Under the pieces are notes generated by a model that saw nothing but the letters and a program-made list of their open reading frames with translations, did not search any database and had not been told where the DNA came from. A program made the position numbers and the translations under genes. Positions 54,746 to 64,000 of a stretch of DNA of 64,000 bases are shown here, piece by piece. Origin of the DNA: Panorpa germanica (Eukaryota; Arthropoda; Insecta; Mecoptera; Panorpidae); the NCBI GenBank assembly GCA_963678705.1, contig OY783223.1, forward strand, positions 9,580,721 to 9,644,720. Direction: 5' to 3'. How positions within the stretch are numbered: position 1 is the first letter of the stretch; every line of letters begins with the position of its first letter.

Positions 54746-57700
54746 CCAATTTTAGCGGAACACCATATATCTTCGCCGTTTTAAATATTTTTTTTATATA
54801 AATATATTCACAAATATACAAATGTAATATACTTAAAAAGTATATCTTCTTTTTATACCAGCTTTCCAAGCGTCAGTGTGGGTTAACCCCTTAATGGAAC
54901 ATAAATGTAATATCATTAATTGAACCAGCAGAATTCAACAACATCCTGTAAAAGAATATTTAACAATTAAATGAAGACTACTAGCAAATACCCCTCATCC
55001 AAGGGAGAATGTCTGATACCAGCAGCCTATGTCTACCACCACGGCCACGCTGAATTAACCGCAGCCCTTTTTGGAACGCGGGTACATAAAGACAAGAAAT
55101 AAATGTTAAGTGGAGAATCGCTTTGTTAAGTTAAAAATACCTTATCCTTATCGTTTAACGCGACGCTGTAACGACGCTTGTGCGAACCATATGGTAAACC
55201 TTCATCCTAGTTGGGGAGATACTGCATTGCGTTTTAAATTTTCATCAATTGAAAGGGAAGCATTTATTTATTAAGTAAATATGTTGATTTGGAGCTAACC
55301 CGTCAGATATATTGTCCTAAGACTGTTTTCTCTGGACATAGTGCACACTACAGACAAGTCTATTTTAAGATTATTTAGTTTTTTTCAAACTAACAATCAA
55401 AATTTTGTTTAAACTGTTAGGGCGTCCGCACACAAGGCGACTGGTTGCAAACCTTAGCCTCAAATTTGCCCGAACCGAATGTGATTGCAACTGTGCTGTT
55501 AGTGAGAGAACAAAACGTGTATACGAGTGAGAGAGACAGTCGTGTCTTCCGTTGGTAATTGAATTTGTTTGTAGTAATAAAAACCTAAAGGAAATAAAAT
55601 ATCATATTTACTTATGCAATAATATTATTTATAGTATAATAATGAAATATATAGTTAAGTATATAGTATACTATACATCACCGTAGGTCTACGCTTGTTG
55701 TCAGCAATCCGCTACGTCTACACAAGGATCTCTACGACGAGCAATATGTTTTGGGGACTTCATTTTCACATTATATGTTGGCAGTCGTGTTAAAGTCTTC
55801 ACTAATTAATAGTGAGCAGCGTAAGTGCCACCCAAGTTGCTCAAGACACAGAGGGTCGTGTTAAACAGAGAATAAACAGAGACAAAATAAGATATAGAGT
55901 GAATAAGAATGAGAATGGGATGCTTCAAACAACAAAACATTACGTTTTCCGCCGCCAATACTCATTTAGAGGGAAAACTAGAGGGGGTGGAGTGTTTTAC
56001 CCACCAGCAATTTGATATGTAAATAAGAAATAATTAATTAACACGTTAATTAGAAAAGTATTGCGTTCTGAGGCTGATATTATATGAATATATAACGTAA
56101 ATTTACAGAATAATACTAATTGGTTGTTTGTAGATGAGTTTACAAGACCATGTCTTAATTTATATAATAATTATTAAAGAAAAAGATCCATCGTATAATA
56201 GAGTGTTACTACTGTAGAAGATTAACAGTGATATGCCTCTTTTTTTTGGCTTCAATTAAAGAATAAGGGTGAAAAACACCTAAAATTAGGTCGAAACTAA
56301 TTGCAATAAATCGCTTCATTATTCATACTAATTTATGTTCATTAAGACAGATTGATCTAATCAATACCTTTTGAATGGTATGTTGGTTATGGAAAGTTTT
56401 GATATTATAAAAGTAACGAACAAGAATAAATAAAATCAATTTCTTATTATTCTACAGACTTTAACAGCAATTGAATGTCGTAAAAAGTATGGTTACAAAT
56501 TATGCTGTAAAACAACAATTTAGATTTTTATAGTTACACCAATCGTCTAGTTCATTAGTAAGGCATCTCCGATATGTAAAGTTGTATTCTCCAAAATCAA
56601 ACAAAATTATAATGCAGATAACCGCTTGAGAATATTATTTTGGGCGTTATTTCAAAATTCAATATTCATAGATGTCTCACTAAAGAATTGGATGATGAAT
56701 ACCTGCGTCAACTTTTGGATATTCAAAAAAAAATGAAAACACGATAGACAAATATTAGCATAAATTTCCATTTCCATTATACCTTTCATTTTAAAATTTG
56801 ACTGACGTCACAAAGCTACCACGTGTCTCCCTCCCTCACACCCTTACCCTCCCTCACCGTTTAGATATTCAAATAGCTGATTTGCGCATTAGAATCTCTG
56901 CATCATCGCTAAACCCTTTTTTACTTTTGTCGAATGTGGCAAAAACCATGAAGAAAAATGTAATTACCTTTACCTTTGTCTGGCGTGTACTAGATTTGAT
57001 TTAGATTCCAGAATAAACTGAAAACGATGTAACAGAACACGTAAAAACAAAAACCAATCTTTAACTCACCTCACTCCTCTTCCTTTACTCAATTTTAATT
57101 CCCCCTTTTTAGAAGTCTGCTTAACATTTCTTTGCTTTGTCTCAGCCAATTTCAATTTAAATATATATTACATGAAAAAAAGAAAACATCAAGAAATCTT
57201 TTAAAGAAGGAGAGAACATAAGGAAAACAACAGGGAATAAAAAAATATATTTCTCTTTCATCATAAGGTGGGAAAATGTCAGTCAAATGGAAATTACCTT
57301 ACAGTAGTTCCAAAACATGAAAAATAATAATAATCTCCTTTTATAGAACGTAAACATGAAAATGGGAAAATATGTTAAAGATAAGTGAAAATAACAAAGA
57401 CCAAACAACTTAAATAAATGCCGGAAAATTGTTAAAACATACAGGAAGTTATTGGTTTCAACTACTATAATCTTTCTTTAACAAATAGATGTGCCTTTAC
57501 GTATAATTTATCGTCAGGTTTTAACACAATTAGACCTTTAAATTCAAGCTAGACAATTCATGATACACATCCTAAGACCACAGAAGAAAATAATGTTCCC
57601 TGGACATGAACCAAGGTCTAAACAATCCAAAAAAAAAACTCCATCCCACTTCTGAATTATAGTATTCTACAGACACAGAACAGACAAAAGGGTTGATGAC

Positions 57701-60335
57701 CTTACCCTGGTAGGTTCCGTTGGCAGAATTCCACATAAAAGAAAAACCACGGCTCATCCATGGTTAAGGTGAAAGAGTGGGGATGAGGAGGGCCATTTGG
57801 GCTCTGGGATTCGCGGGCCGTGGCCAACTTGGTATACGACTTCCACTGCAAAGGCAGTCGTAGTCTACAGAGTTCTACCTCCAGAGAACCATACAATACA
57901 TTACCATTTCACAATGGTAGCTCTCCAATGGGAGTTATGTTCACTCGAATGACTTTTTGGGGTAACGTGTGCAATAAACTACAGGGTGGTTGCACATTTT
58001 ATGAACTTTTGGATTCATTTTCATTTACCTAAGTAACTAATAATGTATTTAGAAGTTTTGTCTTCTTTATTGTTTATCTACACTTGATATAAAGGGGGTA
58101 AACCTCCACTGCAAAAGGAAAACCAACTGCGCTCCATTTTAGATATATACTAGACTAGATTATCATTTATAGGTTACCAGATATAGGTTTCTTAAGAAAG
58201 ATTCTCTCTGTACAACGAATCAATATTAATTTAAGTCGCCTTAAATTAAATTTAATGTCTTCATGTTATTGACTTGCTCATTGTTTATACTTGAGTAAAT
58301 AAGTACTTGATACAGCGCAAGTTTGCTTTACTAAAAATTATATTAGAAATCGCTGGTCTGTTCATTTATGTCTTCTGAAAAAAGCGAGATCTAAACCTCT
58401 TTATTTACTCTACATATAATTTCCTTTTTGCTACCTTTTAACAATTTTACTACCAACGTATTTCAGAAATTTATATTTTATTTTTATTTTTCTACTTTTC
58501 TATTTCACAAAGTAACATTCCTTAGATGAACTTTACTTGTTGCAGAATGGCTGTTTAAGAGCTTGTTCTAAAAGCATTCCTTGTCATATATGACACAAAG
58601 TACACATGCAATCCCTTCTCACGTCTCAACCCTCTTCCCTTCCTTCAACACTCTAACTCCTACCCCAACGTTAATAGACACGTCTGAAATTTTAACTCAA
58701 CTGCAGAGATTTTATATACTGAAGTTGTTATGGTGGTATTAGACAATGTTGCAGGTGCATAATTTTATTTTATATTTTAATTAGAAGATAAGATATATAA
58801 TAAACATTAATTACATTTTATTAAGTAGATCAGGGACGGGGGTGGTGTATTCACTTATCTTATGTGTTTTCACGATATATATAATAGTTTTTTTTATATA
58901 TTGCTAATAATATACTCTATCTGGATATATACACTTAAGAAGGCATCAAAATAAGAAGCGTATATAACTTAGCAGTGACATTGTCACCGGGAAGTGTTTG
59001 CTGACAGAGCGATCCCGGTCCCGGTCTCATTCCCTTGTCCCGGTTATCCAGAGTATCCCAGCAATCCCGTTGCCCAATAGGCCACTGTGTCACTGCTTAC
59101 AGTTTCAAGAGTTGGCTTGTGATATCCTCAGAATCACTCCAATGTTCTAGTTCTAGTTCTAGTAGCAGTAGATGCCGGAACTCGATGTTTAAAACATGAG
59201 CAGAATCTCCAAGCCACTCGCAGCCTCTGCACCAAAGCAAAAAACAAACAAATAACTTAAATACACTTAAAGGAAAGCAGCGATATGTTAAAGGAGAGAG
59301 AGAGAACGGGTTTGAGAAAGATTGAAAAATGTTTCTATGTTTTCAGCAGCTGGAAAATATATTTATTCATTCATTTATTTATTAATTGTTTACCTTCCGG
59401 TTTTATAATCTTTTACTTAATTTACAAATATTAACTAAGAAATATTAGCTCGAAAAATTGCTTCTCTTTCCCAAGTAGAAATTTTGCGATCAGTCGTTGT
59501 CAAGGCATGTCTGACGCGGTACTAATGGAGTTATTTTAGAAAATGCCATACAAGGCCCCGATCATATAGTCCCACGATTAGCCTGACTACAGTGAGTATT
59601 GACGCATGCGCGTAGAGAACAAATAGGAACATATACCTTTCTCTCTCGCACACTTTCAGGTCCAGTATTCTCTCTCCACAGTACAGTTTCTTTACAAAGT
59701 AGAAAGTTAAATGAATTTGCTCTGCATAGTTTTGGAGAGGAAGTTTAGAATCAGTTTATGCTTGACTATATAAATAGCTCTCCCTAACGGGCCTATTACA
59801 CAACTTATACTAAATATTAATATCTCAAAGATGCTCTTAAAGTACTTGTTTATTTGTTTCGCCGTCTTTTGGAACTTCCCTATAGCTCTCTATATATTTC
59901 CTCTTCATAACACAGTTTCCATATGTTTGTTCATTTGTTTGTTTCATCTCAAATAACGTACTATGGTCTATGACGTTTCTTCTGTTCTCTATGCGTACAA
60001 TTTGACTTGACGAAGCCACAAGATTTTCCTGAACATACACACACACTCACTAATACCAATACAGCTCAACAGACTTTGATATATTTGGCTCGCAGGCTTT
60101 AGAAACTACGAAGTATGACATGACGAATGCTCGGGTATTGTCTATGTTGACTGATGACGGATCGCGATGTTTTGTTGATGTAGTCGCGAGTATATGGGGG
60201 GAGAGGAGGGGGAGTGTAGTATGAATTATTGTTATATACAAGTGTGTCAGATGTCAAAAACCTATTTTGATGGCCAATACATTTGGGAAAAGAGAATCTA
60301 TTCTGTTTTTCTTCCGGTTTTTATATTTTACTTAG
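54746..60335. other. Non-coding right flank, part 4
   Basis: Contains a reversed family-1 fragment at 55421-55540 (GGGCGTCCGCACACAAGGCG ... GTGAGAGAGAC). A locally GC-richer patch at 57690-57990 has open frames on both strands that I do not recognise. No gene called. Confidence 0.4.
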
Positions 60336-60470
60336 CGTTTAGCCCCGAATCTGCCCGAACCGATGGTGTTGTTAGTGAGAGATCGCACGTGCATACGAGT
60401 GAGAGAACCCACACGGCACTAACGAAACTAAACTGAGTTCAAATTGGTTTTGACCACGTTTTCGATTAAT
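60336..60470 (-). repeat. Miniature element, family 1 (reversed partial copy)
   Basis: CCGAATCTGCCCGAACCGATG, GTTAGTGAGAGA and GAGTGAGAGAACCCACACGG are the reverse complement of the right half of copies a and b. Confidence 0.75.
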
Positions 60471-62888
60471 TTTCGAAGTAATTATTTCAAGAAAAAAATC
60501 TTTTGATGTTTTCTTTTAATAATACAGCAGTAATTGAAGAAAGTATATCCTATGGATTAAATTATAAAGGTTTGAAACCACTGATACTCATTCTCGGTAT
60601 AGAGGAATCCCATATTTCCCTAGTGCCGCTATTCGACCAAAGAGACCTCATCTTCTATTCTCCTTGTTCGCCTTAGGCTGTGTTATATACCATAAATATA
60701 TCTTGACTTACATATACATATATCTATGTATGCATGTATATAATTATATCAGACATGTCAATGCCGGGCCAGTCATATTTGATTAGGGACTGAGATTGTT
60801 TCTTATTACTTTATACGTAGTCAGAAAACAATGAAGGCACAATCACTGCTCTCACTCCCTTTTGGAACAGTTCTATTGGATCATATTTCTTGGGGTGAAG
60901 CGGGAGGAAGAGGAGGGCAGCGATCTACTTTAGTAATCCTTCTAGATTCCAAAGATCATTAGAAATATTACATACAATGTAGTACCAGTAGGAGAAGCTG
61001 AATTAGTTAAAGATTGGATACTTCGAATTCAGTTAGCTTAAAACAGTACAACTATAGTACGTATAATATACCTAAAATAAATCTTACTAAACATTACTAA
61101 TGCTACAACTGAAACTAAACGCAAACAAACTAATTAGAAATAAAGTTACAAAGTCTAATATAAACGTAATACCTGATAAATGACGTATATAAATTGTAAT
61201 TAAAGTTAAAGAGCCCTTAAGTTTGTAGCAAAGTAGCGAGAACGAGCGACTGCATTTTGAATTCATTCGATTTGATTCGTTTAACGGAATCTGTTAAAAC
61301 ACACAGCCAGTAATTAATGCAAAGCTCGTATGACTAACACATGTATACGTATTTATTACATATGTATTAGTTAAGCTGTAGTATGGTCCGCCACGTCCCG
61401 GATACGGTTTGTGTGTGCTTAAAGGTTTTTGGTGTAGTCACATGAAATATTTCTGGATAAATTTTGACCATTTTATGTTCACCACATATTCGTGTTAAAA
61501 CTTAGTGTAAGGTAGTGATAACACTGTAATCTTTACAGGTCTCCTGGCTAAAGTTAACCCTGCGTGTGTACACTGGGTCTTTTAAGGAACAGTTGAAATT
61601 TCAAACTCCTATTTCTCTCTTATGATTATACAGCGCCTAAAACATCTAGGTAGTGGTAGGGAATTAAGGTTCCAGCAGCGTCCGGATCTGGCAGTTTACC
61701 GGCAAAGACGGGCCAGTAAAAATTGCCTCTGTTCCCAAAAAAAAAACAGTGTATTCTTGTGTGTCGACATTTTTGTCCCAGTTGCGCACCGTAATTCTCT
61801 TTTTGACACTGACACTGAAATTTTGCATTTTCATCAATAAAAACTTATTTTGTGCCGAATAATCACCGTTCCGTTTATCATTACTTGCGTGAATCCGTAA
61901 AGTATTCCCCACTTTCAGGTGCACAAATAAATCAACTTTTTAGAGCCCCCGCCAAAGACACTACATTCTTTAGAAAGCTTATAATCTAAGATAAAAAAGT
62001 CTACAACCGTTTTTTTAAATATTTGTTTGTTATAAAGTTACAAATTTTTTAACAATATTCCGTTTTTTCCGCGTTTTTTATTATTTGTGAATTTGTGAAC
62101 TTCTGGACCATGTAGTAGACACTTCAAGAAGTAATCCAGAATTGTTTGAAAACTTAGAAAACTCTAAAAACTCAACTGTTCCCTCAAAGACCCACGGAGT
62201 TCACAAGGAGGGTTAAACTTGAAACGAAATCAGTATAGAACTATGAGTTCAACCTATGCTACCCAATCAACAAATTGATGAAATGGTTAGGCTTTGTAGA
62301 GTGAATGAAACTAGAAATCGAATAAGAATGCATAACATAGATACAGTGTGTAGCCATGCAATAGCGCAATAATTTCTCATTCAACTACAAGCCGATGAAG
62401 ACAGGGATACTGTTGTCCTATGGGAATCCAGGCTTATAATCAATTTGTCGCGGTCCGACGACAACAAGATTATACAGCTGGGGCCTTTATCCTGTCCCCT
62501 CTTCATAACCAAAGTGCGCCACCATCTATGTTGGCAGTCCATGGTACTATCATGGGGTTCTAGTATAACTATATGGTATATTGCCAAGCCCGTAGTATAC
62601 GTAATCTAATGCCATGCTTTAGTAAGGTGCTGAACATTTAACAGTAGCATTAATTCCCTATTGTTAGATAAACAATGAAGAGATTTCACCATAGCAAAAC
62701 TTTCAAATAATCGAGTTACCTATATGTGCTGATAATTCAATATCTTAGCGCATTGAATTATGTTATAGACTTCAAATAAGATGAGGATAAGATTGTAAAG
62801 TAACTGGAGAGATAATAAGTGCATAACAACGCCATGCCGATCTATCGACGGCTATCTTTGAACGTAACCAAAATTTAACTTTTTTAGA
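60471..62888. other. Non-coding right flank, part 5
   Basis: No gene or repeat recognised with confidence. Confidence 0.4.
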
Positions 62889-63390
62889 CGACTTCCACTC
62901 ACTGCTTTAATTTAATTTTGTATTTAATTTAAATTGTTTAGTATATGGCAATACGCGTAGTCTTTCACAGTACCATTTTTAATTAAATTTATTTTTTAAG
63001 TTTTCTTAGTTTTTTTAGAACCTTACAAGTTCCAATGTTTTAAATTAAGAAAAACTATATTATATTATAACCTCCAAACTGTGACAATTTGTCAAAATGC
63101 AGTAGGATTTACTTTTAAAAGAAGTTTAGTGTTAGTTTTTGAAAAATATAGAAGAGAAAACAATTTCTATTACTAAGTGTTATTAAAAATAGCAATTTTA
63201 ATTATTTCAGATACAATTTTGTTGAACTCTCAAAATTTATATTACTAACGATGCATACACACCACTAAATAAACTAAATTTAAATTAAAACACGAATGTG
63301 ACTAGGAATGCTTAAACGAAAACCTGAAATCTAGATTACAATATTAAATAAAAACAGTAAATTAAATATCAAAACAGTGAGTAGGAATGA
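62889..63390 (+). repeat. ~500-bp miniature element, family 4 (copy b)
   Basis: Same orientation as 46933-47423. Left end decayed (CTTCCACTCACTGC), right end AGTGAGTAGGAATGA. It lies immediately beyond the 3' tail of the adjacent retrotransposon. Confidence 0.8.
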
Positions 63391-63399
63391 GGACATAAC

Positions 63400-64000
63400 C
63401 AATTTATTTTTTTTTTATTTTCTTCTTTGCCTTGACTTTCTTTAGTCATAGCCACCATCAAATAATTTTTTAACATCTTTTATAATTTATAATTCAATTT
63501 TACACATTTCTAAATATTTCAATAATTCACTAATTAATTTTGAATCACTTAACAAAAATTTAGTATTAACAGGAAAAGTTTTAATCACATCTAATATACC
63601 ACTATTCAATTTTGATCTTTCTAAACTATAATTTATGCATTCAAATATAATATGATCCAAAGTTCCTTCTTCACCACATTGACATCTATCGTCAGATTTA
63701 ATATTAATTTTGTACAGATGAGCTGGAGTTTTGCAATGATTACTTTTGATTCTGATTATAGTTGATATAATTTTGCGGGACTCATTTCTAAACCATCTCT
63801 TCTTACTTAAATTTGGATGCAACATATAATAATCTCTTCCTTTTAACTGACTTTTGTTAATGAAATCTGTGTTTCTTAAATTGAAGTTAAATTTTTTGAT
63901 TATATTAAAAATTTCATATGAAGGTAATTTCACTCTCATCTCAATTTCCAAATTTATTGATTCCTTTGCCAATTTATCCGCAATTTCGTTTCCTCTTATT
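63400..64000 (-). CDS. 3' end of a non-LTR retrotransposon ORF2 (RNase H / zinc-knuckle region), runs off the window
   Basis: Minus strand, coding 63487 to beyond 64000 (at least 171 codons, open at the window edge). The first visible residues include RGNEIADKLAKES, the C-terminal signature of the retroelement RNase H domain. After it come ~80 residues and a CQCGEEGTLDHIIFEC zinc-knuckle-like motif (Cys-x-Cys...His...Cys), typical of the tail of Jockey/I/R1-group elements. It ends in a short 3' UTR with an A-rich tail (about 63405-63425, T-rich on the plus strand). The visible part has no stop, so this could be a fairly intact copy; codons upstream are outside the window. Confidence 0.85.

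Noticed and set aside
57572-58032. Open frames on both strands in a GC-richer patch
   Set aside because: No family pattern; both strands open equally.

Overview
The window looks like AT-rich animal (probably arthropod) nuclear DNA. It has no bacterial-type operons or rRNA and no host gene I can recognise. It does contain non-LTR retrotransposon debris of Jockey type, several miniature inverted-repeat element families, (AT)n microsatellites and long empty intergenic stretches. I cannot name the species.

The centre of interest is one complete Maverick/Polinton (adintovirus-like) element at 6997-21968 (14,972 bp). It has 321-bp terminal inverted repeats that look identical by eye, termini starting AGTAGTATAT, and a 6-bp target duplication TACATA at 6991-6996 and 21969-21974. 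Eleven genes run rightwards: protein-primed DNA polymerase B with SAP, zinc-finger and endonuclease-VII-like regions; a small protein with a repeat-built N-terminus; a hydrophobic protein; a zinc ribbon in a different frame from the retroviral-type integrase after it; a penton-like minor capsid protein; an A32/FtsK-type packaging ATPase; a DUF8207-like plus phospholipase-A2 protein; a pX/pVI-like membrane-active peptide; an adenovirus-type cysteine protease; a double-jelly-roll major capsid protein; and a secreted matrix metalloproteinase with prodomain and hemopexin domain. One small CxxC protein is read leftwards from the right end. The set covers replication, integration, packaging, maturation and capsid formation, so the element is best read as a virus-like integrated genome. 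The metalloproteinase is an unusual accessory gene.

Two features of this element look new to me. (1) Its genes are riddled with 11-nt mini-hairpins (CTCC-nnn-GGAG, CTCT-TTC-AGAG, CTGC-nnn-GCAG) whose stem sequences covary. They occur singly or in clusters, between genes and in frame inside at least seven proteins; the peptide DTLSERSEGD is identical in the phospholipase protein and the metalloproteinase. This resembles the palindromic elements inserted in Rickettsia genes, but in a eukaryotic virus-like element. (2) Almost every gene starts at T-rich + TAATAAATG, a motif fused to the start codon that could be a late-type promoter or a polyadenylation signal for the gene before. The protease, whose 5' end carries a hairpin unit, is the gene lacking both the motif and an ATG.

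Left flank (1-6990): mostly non-coding, with a 3' fragment of a Jockey-like retrotransposon (3001-3540), a tRNA-like pseudogene, and two miniature elements. Right flank (21975-64000): an (AT)n tract at the insertion site, second copies of the miniature elements, three further dispersed repeat pairs including an A-B-A arrangement near 49 kb, and at the right edge the 3' part of another non-LTR element (RNase H/zinc-knuckle region) that runs off the window.
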